Source: an uncultured Clostridia bacterium (GTDB lineage: Bacteria; Bacillota; Clostridia; Oscillospirales; Oscillospiraceae). Taken from it: a DNA stretch of 44,786 nt. The DNA is taken from NCBI GenBank assembly GCA_946411835.1, contig CAMKFK010000010.1, positions 1 through 44,786 of the forward strand, in the 5' to 3' direction. Position numbers and translations under genes: made by a program. The stretch's first letter is position 1, and every line of letters begins with the position of its first letter. Below the pieces are notes generated by a model. It was given only the letters and a program-made list of their open reading frames with translations, did not search any database and was not told where the DNA came from. Shown here one piece after another: positions 30,360 to 38,594 of the stretch.

Positions 30360-31720
30360 GCTTACGGGACAAGATGCTCGCTGTCATCGGCGATGTGAAC
30401 GCGCAGGTCGCGGAGCGCGAGGAGCTGGTCGAGATGATTGCCATCGCCCTGCTGACCCGCAAGAACCTGTTCATCCTCGGCGACCCCGGTCAGGCGAAAA
30501 GCTACGCCATCAACGCCTTCCGCAGCCGCATCACCGGCGCGGTACAGTTTGAGCGGCTGCTCTCGAAGCAGACCGACGAAGAACAGATTTTTGGGCGCAT
30601 CGACCTTGCCAGCCTGCTCCCCGGCTCTGTGCCGGAGGACGTGCTCATGCAAGACTCGCGCTATCAGGGCATGAAGCGTGAGCTGGAAGCGGCGCTGGAC
30701 GATTGCAGGCAGTATCCGGCAGACGCTGCCTCAAGCAAGAAGGTAGAGGAACTCACCGCGCGGATGGAGACCTATCGCAAGGCGATTGCCGCGCTCTATC
30801 CGCCGCAGCCGACGGTCAACACCAACGGCAAGCTGCCGGAAGCGGACATCTGTTTTCTGGACGAAATCTGGAAATGCAACGACGGCATGTTGAATTCCTT
30901 GCTGACCGCCTTCAACGAGCGGAAATACACCAACGAGGGACGCACCTACAGCATCCCGACGATCTCCTTCATGGCAGCGTCGAATGAACTTCCAAACTTC
31001 AACGACCCGCAGGAGAAGATCTTGCAGGCGCTCTATGACCGTCTGGAGCTGAAGGTCGTGACGGCGAACATCGCTGACCGCGACAAGCGGCTCGCGGTGC
31101 TGCGCGACAAGCAGGCAGGGCGCTTCGGCTCCGTCAGCGCGACGATCACGCTGGACGAGCTGGAACGGATGCAGCAGGAGGTTAACGACATCCCCGTGCC
31201 GGACGCGATCAACGAGCTTGCCGACGATATCCTCTGCGAGCTGCGCAAGGACGTGCCGGTCTCCGACCGCAAGTACCTCAACTATTATCCCATCGCGCAG
31301 GCAAAGGCGTGGCTTGCGGGACACACTGAGGTGCAATCCGCCGACCTGCTGGCGCTGAAAAACTACCTGTGGTATAAGCCCTCGGATATCCCGCTGGTCG
31401 AGGTCACCCTGACCCGCATGTGCGTCAATCCCATGCAGGACAAGGTCAACGACCTGTGGGCAATGGCGCGGGGATGCGCGGACGAGTTGAACGCTTCGGC
31501 GGACAACGGCATCGAGCCGCGCAAGGCGTTCCGCAAGTTCCGCACGGAGCTGGTGCGGGTGTACGGGCTCTACGCCGCGCTGACCGCCAAGGCGCAGGCT
31601 GACAGCGAAAAGCAGATGCTGGACAAGCTGCTGGACGACATGGAAAACCTGAGCCGCAGCGCCCACGAGAAGTATGGGTTTACCCCGACGCCGCTCAAGG
31701 AGCTGGCAGAATTTAACTGA
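30356..31720 (+). CDS. MoxR/RavA-family AAA+ ATPase
   Basis: 454 residues from the ATG at 30356 overlapping the previous TGA; the longer open frame upstream is a shadow. Walker A is GDPGQAKS (42-49), Walker B CFLDEI (around 164), and sensor 1 MAASNE. The segment FNERKYTNEGRTYSIPTI is the RavA/MoxR pre-sensor region. A long insertion between Walker A and B and a C-terminal helical bundle are present. MoxR ATPases act as chaperones together with a VWA protein; the VWA gene lies two genes downstream (32671). Interaction with element proteins is likely but the target is unknown. Confidence 0.85.
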   Translation: MSLRDKMLAVIGDVNAQVAEREELVEMIAIALLTRKNLFILGDPGQAKSYAINAFRSRITGAVQFERLLSKQTDEEQIFGRIDLASLLPGSVPEDVLMQDSRYQGMKRELEAALDDCRQYPADAASSKKVEELTARMETYRKAIAALYPPQPTVNTNGKLPEADICFLDEIWKCNDGMLNSLLTAFNERKYTNEGRTYSIPTISFMAASNELPNFNDPQEKILQALYDRLELKVVTANIADRDKRLAVLRDKQAGRFGSVSATITLDELERMQQEVNDIPVPDAINELADDILCELRKDVPVSDRKYLNYYPIAQAKAWLAGHTEVQSADLLALKNYLWYKPSDIPLVEVTLTRMCVNPMQDKVNDLWAMARGCADELNASADNGIEPRKAFRKFRTELVRVYGLYAALTAKAQADSEKQMLDKLLDDMENLSRSAHEKYGFTPTPLKELAEFN

Positions 31721-31738
31721 TTTTTGGAGGAACGAGAA

Positions 31739-32152
31739 ATGCTGAATTACATTGTGATGATGGGCAGGCTGACCCAGAACCCCGAGCTGCGCCGCACGCA
31801 GGCCGGAGACGCCGTTTGCAGCTTCCGCATTGCCTGTGACCGGGACTACAAGGCGAAAGACGGGAACAAGGAGACCGATTTCGTCGATGTGGTCGCGTGG
31901 CGCGGCCTTGCGGAAACGGTGGCGAAGTATTTCGCCAAGGGGCGCACGGCAATCGTCGAGGGACGCTTGCAGATTCGCCCTTGGACGGACAAGGACGGCA
32001 ACAAGCGTTACGCCACCGAGATCCTGGCGGAGCACGTCCGCTTCGGCGATTCCAAGCCGAAGGATAGCGGCAACGGCTCCAACGCGAGCTATGAGCCGCC
32101 GGAGGACTGGGTACCGAACTTCGGCAACGAGGACGGCGAGCTGCCGTACTGA
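31739..32152 (+). CDS. ssb: Single-stranded DNA-binding protein
   Basis: 137 residues from ATG 31739 after TGGAGG. OB-fold with classic SSB order: MLNYIVMMGRLTQNPELR, CSFRIACDRDY, DFVDVVAWRGLAETVAKYFAKG and ILAEHVRFGD. The C-terminus is short and ends EDGELPY, close to the acidic-aromatic tip that recruits partner enzymes. It protects single-stranded DNA during element replication or after conjugal entry. Sandwiched between the MoxR and VWA genes. Confidence 0.93.
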   Translation: MLNYIVMMGRLTQNPELRRTQAGDAVCSFRIACDRDYKAKDGNKETDFVDVVAWRGLAETVAKYFAKGRTAIVEGRLQIRPWTDKDGNKRYATEILAEHVRFGDSKPKDSGNGSNASYEPPEDWVPNFGNEDGELPY

Positions 32153-32167
32153 GCGGCAAAAATATGA

Positions 32168-32189
32168 GGGAGGGGCATCGACCCCTCCC
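32168..32189 (+). promoter_or_regulatory. GC-rich intercistronic hairpin after ssb
   Basis: GGGAGGGG-CATCGA-CCCCTCCC, a perfect 8-bp stem with a 6-nt loop. No T run follows, so it probably stabilises or processes the mRNA rather than terminating, leaving SSB at a different level from the downstream genes. Confidence 0.5.
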
Positions 32190-32227
32190 CTTACGCTAAA
32201 GGAGCATGGCTATGAAGAAAAAAACCG

Positions 32228-32674
32228 TTGACAGCGGATATCCTGACGAAGCTGACCGTTCCATGCCCGTTCCCGGAGGTGTTCGAGGATACGGAGAGCG
32301 CGGAAAACCGCATTACGCGAGTGCCTCGCTTGAAAATTGTTCATATTCGTGCGGATCACGACGGGTATCGCTGGTGGAACACCGTGTGGTCAAGCCACAG
32401 GGAGCTGGCGACGCCGGAGATGGCGCGAGAGATCGACGCGACCTTTGACGCGCTGACCGCCGCCGACGCGCTTGCCGATCTGCGGGCGCTGACGGCATTT
32501 TGCCTGTCACACATGGACGCCTGCGTCAGCTTGGAGCGCATGGACGAATTCAACTTCTATCTGCGCGGCGAGCGGTGCGACTACTGGCTGCGTCTGATTG
32601 CCAGAAAAGGCGACTACAATATGTACCTGACGGCTTACGCGAGACGTTCATCACAGGAGGGATCAAACCAATGA
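32228..32674 (+). CDS. Conserved hypothetical protein, start probably frameshifted
   Basis: The open frame from TTG (32228) gives 148 residues, including LTVPCPFPEVFEDTESAEN, YRWWNTVWSSHRELATPEM and DYWLRLIARKGDYNMYL. The TTG has no ribosome-binding site. A good start, AAAGGAGCATGGCT-ATG at 32212, is out of frame only because of seven A (32218-32224); with six A it would read MKKKPLTADILTKLT and join this frame. So either an indel error or polymerase slippage is likely. It overlaps the VWA gene by 4 nt, which implies a conserved operon partner. No family recognised. Confidence 0.6.
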   Translation: MTADILTKLTVPCPFPEVFEDTESAENRITRVPRLKIVHIRADHDGYRWWNTVWSSHRELATPEMAREIDATFDALTAADALADLRALTAFCLSHMDACVSLERMDEFNFYLRGERCDYWLRLIARKGDYNMYLTAYARRSSQEGSNQ

Positions 32675-34251
32675 AAAACGCCTGCCGCACAATAGACGAT
32701 GTGCTGCGCAAACATCAGGCGATTTTCGCCCGAAGTTCGCGCGCGGCGGCCACCGACCGAATCCTGCGCTCGACCAAGCTGGAGGACGGCATCTACGCCG
32801 ACCTTCGCGCCGGCGACGAATCCATGGACGCGCTGGAAGGGGAGGCGACAACCAAGCTGAGCAGCTTCCCCGCACTCTCCCGCGACGTGTTCCAGTCGTT
32901 TTACTCGCTTATGCCGAAACGGAACGACGAAGCGAACCTGTCCGTCATGGCGCAGCGGTTCAACCGCAATATCCTCGACCACGTCACGCAGAGCGACGAT
33001 TACCCGACGCTCAAAAACGTCTGCGAGGGGCGCGAGCTGCCCGCCTATGAAGCGGCGTCGGAGTTCGTGACCCGAACGGCAGGCGAGCTGGACAGCCTGC
33101 TTTCGGATATCGGCGGCGATAAGGGCGCGCTGAATACACTGGATAAGCTGCAACAGGCAAAGCAAAGCGCCGAGGATGAACTTGCGGGGCTGCTGAAACG
33201 TCTGCAACAGAGCGGGAAACGCAACGACACGTTGGAACAGAGCGCCGTCGCCGCGGCGAACAAGGCTGAGAGCCTTGGACGGCAGGTGGAGGCGGTCGGC
33301 AAGCTGATCGACGCGACCACGGCACGGCACAAGGACGACGTTGCGACCATAATCGCCGGTTCAATCAAGGCAACTGCAGATCGGGCAGAGGAAACGCGGG
33401 ACATTCTGGCGGCATGGGGCGACGGCTCCGGCAATATGGAGTGCAATGAGGTAAATGCGGCGCTGCTGGAAATCGTCAGGAAGAGCGAGAACCTCAAGAG
33501 CATCGCAAGATACCTCGGACGCTTCCGCGAGATCTTCGCGCAGGGCAAGAAAAACGGCTACACCTACGGACGCGGCGAGAAATATTCGCTGGAGCTGGGC
33601 AACAGCCTGTCCCGTGCGCTGACCTCAGAGCTTGCCATGCTGGCGTCTCCGGCGACGGTGCCGCTGTTCCTGCGGAAGTATCAGCGCAGGCAGATCAAGC
33701 AGTACCGCCGCCGCGAGCCGATCCGCAAGGGCGTGGGCGACATCATCTGCTGCCTCGACGAATCCGCCTCTACGGAGGGCGACAAAGCCGCGTGGGGAAA
33801 AGCGCTCGCCATGGCGCTGCTGGATATCGCGGCGGATGGCGGTCGCAGCTTCGCACTGATCCACTTCTCCGGCGCAGGCAGCGTCGTGACAGACGTTTTC
33901 CGCCCGGGAGAGTACACCGTCACGGACAAGCTCACGGCGGCAGAGCGTTTCCTCGGCGGCGGCACGGACTTCCAGACGCCGCTGCGCGAGGCGCTGATGC
34001 TCATGGAAACGGGCGGGTTCGAGAACGCCGACGTGGTGTTCATCACGGACGGCGAATGTATTCTGCCGGACAGCTTCATCGAGGAACTGCGCGAGAGGCA
34101 GACACGTCTCGCCTTCACGGTAACGGGTATCCTGCTCGACGCGGGCAGCAGCATGGCGTTCAGTCTGGAATCATTTTGTCAGAGGGTCTATCGCACCAGC
34201 GAACTGATGGGCGACGAGATCGTGCGGCAAATCATATCAGAAAGGTCATAG
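32671..34251 (+). CDS. VWA-domain protein, ViaA/CoxE-like partner of MoxR
   Basis: 526 residues from the ATG at 32671 (AGGAGGG upstream). Residues ~1-300 are helical with a coiled-coil-like stretch rich in Gln, Ala, Glu and Lys. The C-terminal ~200 residues form a von Willebrand A domain with a complete MIDAS: DESAS (363-367), Thr in GGGTD (about 432) and Asp in FITDGE (about 460). Together with the MoxR ATPase this makes a RavA-ViaA-like chaperone pair, here interleaved with ssb. Last gene of operon A; a strong terminator follows. Confidence 0.85.
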   Translation: MKNACRTIDDVLRKHQAIFARSSRAAATDRILRSTKLEDGIYADLRAGDESMDALEGEATTKLSSFPALSRDVFQSFYSLMPKRNDEANLSVMAQRFNRNILDHVTQSDDYPTLKNVCEGRELPAYEAASEFVTRTAGELDSLLSDIGGDKGALNTLDKLQQAKQSAEDELAGLLKRLQQSGKRNDTLEQSAVAAANKAESLGRQVEAVGKLIDATTARHKDDVATIIAGSIKATADRAEETRDILAAWGDGSGNMECNEVNAALLEIVRKSENLKSIARYLGRFREIFAQGKKNGYTYGRGEKYSLELGNSLSRALTSELAMLASPATVPLFLRKYQRRQIKQYRRREPIRKGVGDIICCLDESASTEGDKAAWGKALAMALLDIAADGGRSFALIHFSGAGSVVTDVFRPGEYTVTDKLTAAERFLGGGTDFQTPLREALMLMETGGFENADVVFITDGECILPDSFIEELRERQTRLAFTVTGILLDAGSSMAFSLESFCQRVYRTSELMGDEIVRQIISERS

Positions 34252-34258
34252 CAAGGCA

Positions 34259-34310
34259 CAGCCCCTGCATCATCGCGGCTTTACGCGGTGGCGCAGGGGC
34301 TGATTGTTTT
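34259..34310 (+). terminator. Terminator of operon A
   Basis: CAGCCCCTGC (34259-34268) pairs with GCAGGGGCTG (34293-34302), and an inner stem CATCGCG/CGCGGTG continues the hairpin; ATTGTTTT follows. It sits 7 bases after the VWA stop. Confidence 0.88.
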
Positions 34311-34335
34311 GAAGCCCGAAAACTTCAATTGTCTG

Positions 34336-34364
34336 TTGAGCTTCACAAGCGGATGGCGTATAAT
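34336..34364 (+). promoter_or_regulatory. Promoter of the flavodoxin/cargo genes
   Basis: -35 TTGAGC (34336-34341), 17 bp, -10 TATAAT (34359-34364). The start codon of the flavodoxin gene is at 34419, preceded by GGAGG. Confidence 0.75.
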
Positions 34365-34418
34365 ATTGATATTCATTTTTCGCGCAAAGGCACAGTGATC
34401 GGGAATGGAGGCGACACG

Positions 34419-34832
34419 ATGAACATTGCAGTACGCTATTACACAAAGACCGGAAACACAAAGAGGCTGGCTGAGGCGGTCGCAAAAGCGGTCGGGGCAG
34501 AGGCGCTGCCGATCAGCACACCTCTTGCCGAGCCCGTGGATATCCTTTTTCTGGGCAACTCCTACTATGCGTTTTCCATCGACCCTGAGGTCAGAGCGTT
34601 TATCGCGTCGCTGGACAAAAAGATGGTCGGAAAGATCGTCAACTTCGGCTCGGCGGCGATGCTGAACTCCACCTACAAGAAGGTCAAGGCGGAAGCGGAC
34701 AAGGTTGGCATCCCCCTCGACGAGCGCGAGTTTCACTGCAAGGGCGAGTTCAAGGGCATTCACAAGGGCAAGCCGGACGAGGCAGACTGCAAGGCAGCCG
34801 CGCAGTTCGCAAAAGACCTGATCGGCTCCTGA
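34419..34832 (+). CDS. Flavodoxin-like protein
   Basis: 137 residues with GGAGGCGACACG before the ATG. The N-terminal phosphate-binding loop is YTKTGNTKRLAE (T-x-T-G-N-T type), the hallmark of flavodoxins that bind FMN. The later segment LFLGNSYYAFSIDPEVRAF and the strand VNFGSAAMLNSTYKKVK suit the fold. It is a soluble one- or two-electron carrier. The partner enzyme is not obvious in this window. It has its own promoter, so it is separate from operon A. Confidence 0.85.
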   Translation: MNIAVRYYTKTGNTKRLAEAVAKAVGAEALPISTPLAEPVDILFLGNSYYAFSIDPEVRAFIASLDKKMVGKIVNFGSAAMLNSTYKKVKAEADKVGIPLDEREFHCKGEFKGIHKGKPDEADCKAAAQFAKDLIGS

Positions 34833-34854
34833 CATATTACGGAGGCGGAACGAT

Positions 34855-36111
34855 ATGATACGACAGTTTACGACAAAACGGGATATCGTCAGAGCGTTTG
34901 CCAATACGATGAATCTGGTGAACCCAGAGTTGCAGGATCACCACGAAAAGGTCTCCTACCTCGCCTATCGCCTTGCGGAAGCCTTGGGGCTGGACGAGAA
35001 GCACCGCATGATGGCTTTTGCCGGAGGGCTGCTCCACGACATTGGAGGCGTCCTGAAGCAGGGCAATACCTCTCTTACCGACCTCGAAATGAGCGCGGGG
35101 AAAGTCGCTGTTGTCGGCGCTTCCATCCTGAAGACGTTTCCGGTGACCTCGCCGTTCGCGGCTATCGTTCGGGAGAGCCAGACGCCTTGGCAGCGTTTGA
35201 AAAAGCTTCATGCAGACCTGAAAGCCCCGCACCAGATCGGCCAGATCGTACATCTCGCGGACGCGGTAGCTCTGCTGCTCAATGAAGAAAGCCCGGTACT
35301 CAACCAGATCGGGCAGGTTCGGCAGGTGATCCGCTCCGGCGGCGAGACGGAATTCAGCCCCGAGGTGCTCTCCGCCTTCGATAGTCTCTGTTCCCGCGAA
35401 GCAGTCTGGATGGATATGCTATACCGGCCGCAGTTCTTTCTGGATCTGATGACAGATGACCGGTGGATCACGCTGGATGAGACACTAATCCTGACGGAGT
35501 TCATGTCCAAAATCATCGACTTCCGAAGCCCGTTCACCGCGATGCACTCCGCCGGCGTCGCCGCGTCTGCCGTGGCGCTCGCGGAACTGTCCGGTATGTC
35601 GGAGGACGAGTGCAAAGTGATGCGCATTGCCGGTCATCTGCATGACCTTGGCAAGCTGAAGATCCCGAACGAAATTCTGGACAAGCCGGGCAAACTGACC
35701 GATGAAGAATTCAACATCATGAAGGAGCACGCCTACTATACATGGGTTTTGCTGAAGGACGTCCGCGGGTTCGGGCAAGTCAGCACATGGGCAGCGCTCC
35801 ATCACGAAAAGCTGAACGGCAACGGGTACCCGTTCCACCTGACAGAGGCGGAACTGTCCCTTGGCTCACGTATCATGACCGTAGCGGATATCTTCTCCGC
35901 GCTGACGGAGGAGCGTCCGTACCGCAAGAGCATGGGGAAAGAGAAGGTGACGGCAATCCTCAGGGAGAACGCGCAAAACGGGCTTCTGTCGGGCAGCGTT
36001 GTGGATTTGCTGGTGGAACACTATGATGAGATCAATGAACGCCGGGCAATCGAAAGCAAAAAAGCAAGCCGGAAATATCAGGAGATCCTTGCCCGGAAGG
36101 AGCAGGAGTAA
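34855..36111 (+). CDS. HD-GYP phosphodiesterase with tandem HD domains
   Basis: 418 residues with GGAGGCG before the ATG. An N-terminal HD-like domain has DHHEKVSYLAYRLAEALGL and LLHDIGG (around residue 60). A C-terminal HD-GYP domain has GHLHDLGKLKIPNEIL (around 263) and the signature HHEKLNGNGYP (around 316), then DIFSALTEERPYR. HD-GYP enzymes hydrolyse cyclic di-GMP to GMP or pGpG. No membrane segment, so it is cytoplasmic. Two HD modules in one protein suggest that one senses or regulates. It could counter the GGDEF enzyme at 22.0-23.0 kb, though the two lie in separate units. Confidence 0.88.
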   Translation: MIRQFTTKRDIVRAFANTMNLVNPELQDHHEKVSYLAYRLAEALGLDEKHRMMAFAGGLLHDIGGVLKQGNTSLTDLEMSAGKVAVVGASILKTFPVTSPFAAIVRESQTPWQRLKKLHADLKAPHQIGQIVHLADAVALLLNEESPVLNQIGQVRQVIRSGGETEFSPEVLSAFDSLCSREAVWMDMLYRPQFFLDLMTDDRWITLDETLILTEFMSKIIDFRSPFTAMHSAGVAASAVALAELSGMSEDECKVMRIAGHLHDLGKLKIPNEILDKPGKLTDEEFNIMKEHAYYTWVLLKDVRGFGQVSTWAALHHEKLNGNGYPFHLTEAELSLGSRIMTVADIFSALTEERPYRKSMGKEKVTAILRENAQNGLLSGSVVDLLVEHYDEINERRAIESKKASRKYQEILARKEQE

Positions 36112-36138
36112 ATGGTATTGTGATCGGGAGACCGGGGA

Positions 36139-36894
36139 ATGAATATCACGCAGAGCTTCTATGACAATATGGCGACGCAGTACGACAAACTGTTTTTGGA
36201 TTGGCAGACTGCCGTCCGGGAACAGGCTGTCATTTTGGACAGATTATTTGCCGGGTTCGGCTTTGACCGTAACGCACGGATTCTCGACTGTGCCTGCGGA
36301 ATCGGAACGCAGGCGATCGGGTTGGCAGCACTTGGTTATCCGGTGACCGCGTCGGACATCAGCGACGGCGAATTGGCGGAGGCAAAAGAACGCGCCGGGA
36401 AAAACGCTGTGCAGATTCGATTTGAACACGCTGATTTCCGCGCCTTGACGGACGCATTCCCGGAACAGTTTGACATTGTGATTGCGATGGATAATGCCCT
36501 GCCGCATATGCTTACAAGCGAAGACCTGAAATCGGCGGTCAAGAGCATAGCGGGGCGGATCAGATCGGGCGGTATTTTTGTGGCGAGCATTCGGGATTAT
36601 GACAGCATTCTGGGGAAAAAGCCTCCGTATTCACCGCCGTATATCCATAAGACAGACAAGGGCCAGCGCGTTTCTTTCCAAACATGGGCATGGACTGACG
36701 ACAAGTATCGGCTGACGCAGTATATCATTGATGACGAGTCCGAGCTTCGAGTCAGCAAGTTTGAATGTGAATACCGGGCGACCCGAAGAGAGGAACTGAC
36801 GAACCACCTCCGCTCCAGCGGCTGCAAAGAGGTCGCATGGAAGTTCCCGGAAGAAACAGGCTTTTATCAGCCGATTGTGGTAGCAAAAAGATGA
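36139..36894 (+). CDS. Class I SAM-dependent methyltransferase
   Basis: 251 residues, starting 27 nt after the HD-GYP stop. Motif I is ILDCACGIGTQAIGLA, an acidic SAM-ribose residue lies in VTASDIS, and motif IV-like DIVIAMDNALPHM follows, then GGIFVASIRDYD. These define a small-molecule-type class I methyltransferase of the ubiquinone/menaquinone or glycine/sarcosine MTase style. No target-recognition domain for DNA is visible. The substrate is unknown. Confidence 0.85.
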   Translation: MNITQSFYDNMATQYDKLFLDWQTAVREQAVILDRLFAGFGFDRNARILDCACGIGTQAIGLAALGYPVTASDISDGELAEAKERAGKNAVQIRFEHADFRALTDAFPEQFDIVIAMDNALPHMLTSEDLKSAVKSIAGRIRSGGIFVASIRDYDSILGKKPPYSPPYIHKTDKGQRVSFQTWAWTDDKYRLTQYIIDDESELRVSKFECEYRATRREELTNHLRSSGCKEVAWKFPEETGFYQPIVVAKR

Positions 36895-36937
36895 CATATT
36901 CCGGTTTGACATATCGAGATTATCAGAGGAGCATCAA

Positions 36938-37879
36938 ATGACCAAAGAAGAACAGCAAGCGTATTATGCAAAGCGGGAACAGGAGCTGCTTGAACGGTGC
37001 CGGATCAAAACCAAGGAGCAGTTTCTCGACGAATGCGAAAAAGCCGACATAGACGAGGCTTGGTACGCTTTTACCCACGACCGGTCGAAGCCTGTGTCGA
37101 TAGACGAGGACACGGTCTATTACGGAAAGAGCGGCGAAACGATTGTTGCTTATCCGTTTCACAGGTGGGATATCGCGTTTCGCGAACTGCTCCGCTACAA
37201 AGAGGAATACGAATGGGAAGCGACCGGCGCACCGTACCGGAACACGTCGGTCAAATGGGAATCGGGCGTCAATATGACCTCCCGCTTCGGCAACACGATG
37301 ACGCTGCGCGAGTACCGGTTTTCCGAACAGCCGGAGCAGGAAATGCTCGACGACGGCTGGGTCTACGACCATTACGATCGGTATCTGGGGTGCAGCGTCT
37401 ATCACAAAACCGCATCGGCGAGCAGCGTCATGAGAAACGCCTGCATTGTCTTTTCCCTCACGAAACGTACCGATAAGCGCGACGCGGACACGTTCGGCTT
37501 CACGGAGGGCGTCTACCTGTGCGGGGCGTATCGTTATCCCGTGCCGCAGGATCTGCGGACATGGATCCGTTCTGAGCGGGATTTTCCGGTCAGGATGTCC
37601 GACGAGCTTTGTCAGACGCTGACGGAACGGCTTGCAAAGAATCTGATTGAGGACGAGTTCGAGGATCTGCGCGCGTTTCAGGAAGCCCATAGGAACGCGC
37701 TGTCCGCCGCGTTCGATCCAAAGCTGTCCGAGCACGACCAGAAAAAAGCGTTTGCGGATGCGTCCAACCGCGCGGAAGCGGGGCACCCCGCCGTCGATAA
37801 CCACGAAGGCAGCCGCTGCCATATCGTGATCCACAACAATCTTCACCGGGCATACGACCGGGCGAGGCTCAAGTGGTAA
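36938..37879 (+). CDS. Unknown 313-aa protein
   Basis: Starts MTKEEQQAYYAKREQELLER, with GAGGAG before the ATG. The N-terminus is a charged helix. The centre is rich in Tyr, Trp and Asp (e.g. WDIAFRELLRYKEEYEWEA, DDGWVYDHYDRYLGCSVYH), and the end is DNHEGSRCHIVIHNNLHRAYD. No signal peptide, membrane helix or recognised motif. It precedes an immunity-like gene by 47 nt and an ADP-ribosylglycohydrolase, so a role in an interference or defence set can be imagined but not shown. Confidence 0.6.
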   Translation: MTKEEQQAYYAKREQELLERCRIKTKEQFLDECEKADIDEAWYAFTHDRSKPVSIDEDTVYYGKSGETIVAYPFHRWDIAFRELLRYKEEYEWEATGAPYRNTSVKWESGVNMTSRFGNTMTLREYRFSEQPEQEMLDDGWVYDHYDRYLGCSVYHKTASASSVMRNACIVFSLTKRTDKRDADTFGFTEGVYLCGAYRYPVPQDLRTWIRSERDFPVRMSDELCQTLTERLAKNLIEDEFEDLRAFQEAHRNALSAAFDPKLSEHDQKKAFADASNRAEAGHPAVDNHEGSRCHIVIHNNLHRAYDRARLKW

Positions 37880-37926
37880 GAAGGGATGACGATTGCCATA
37901 TTGTAATTTGCAAAGGAACATAGAAA

Positions 37927-38481
37927 ATGAGACTGGATGAAAACTGGATTCGAGCGCATCTCCCAAAGGAGCTTGCCGGTCAACCGATCGACTTCTTTGC
38001 CTGCGACTATCTCGACGGTCTAACCGTCATGCAGGAGGGCGAACGCGGCGGGGACGATGTAGTCGTTTACCGCGCGAAGAGCGAGGAGGATCTGCGCTGG
38101 TGGCAGCTCGAACAGGTTTGCCGCTTTATCAAAGAACCGAACCCTCCGGCACGGAAAAGCTGGCGGTATGTCAGAGATCACGCCGAGGACGGCAAATGGC
38201 TCTATATCGAACGTGGAAACTACGATTATAACGCCATCGAAGATCCGCGGCTTTACGGATTTGAGCGTTTTCTCCGCGTCCTGCACTACGGCTTTCCGCG
38301 CGACAGGTGGGAAAGCAAGGTGCGGGAGCATACTTGCCTGATGAACTACTGGTACAAGGAACCGCACTGGGATTATGACCGCAAGCAACTTTGCTTTATC
38401 GAGGTCAGCGATTCCAAAGAGCATGACGGAGACGGCGTCGAGGAGCCGCGACCGGGTTCTGTTATCAGGATCATTGATTAA
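37927..38481 (+). CDS. Unknown protein resembling Imm63-type immunity proteins
   Basis: 184 residues. The segments DLRWWQLEQVCRFI, SWRYVRDHAEDGKWLYIE and DYNAIEDPRLYGFERFL recall the Imm63 family of polymorphic-toxin immunity proteins (recalled from memory, not searched). The ATG is preceded by AAAGGAAC. No cognate toxin with a recognisable nuclease or delivery domain is seen nearby, although the unknown 313-aa protein is just upstream. Orphan immunity genes are common on mobile elements. Confidence 0.45.
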   Translation: MRLDENWIRAHLPKELAGQPIDFFACDYLDGLTVMQEGERGGDDVVVYRAKSEEDLRWWQLEQVCRFIKEPNPPARKSWRYVRDHAEDGKWLYIERGNYDYNAIEDPRLYGFERFLRVLHYGFPRDRWESKVREHTCLMNYWYKEPHWDYDRKQLCFIEVSDSKEHDGDGVEEPRPGSVIRIID

Positions 38482-38503
38482 AAAATCGCGGTTTGACGAT
38501 TTT
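38482..38503 (+). terminator. Weak AT-rich hairpin after the Imm63-like gene
   Basis: AAAATCG-CGGTTTGA-CGATTTT, a 7-bp stem whose 3' arm ends in T's. The gap 38504-38594 that follows contains a TATACT (38562-38567) without a convincing -35, possibly a promoter of the next gene. Confidence 0.35.
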
Positions 38504-38594
38504 GTTGCCGGAAGTGCTCATTTGTCGCCCAGCAAACGACCTGTTCTGCGTTCCCATCTGTTATACTTTGACCATCACAATGAAGGAGGTCAGC

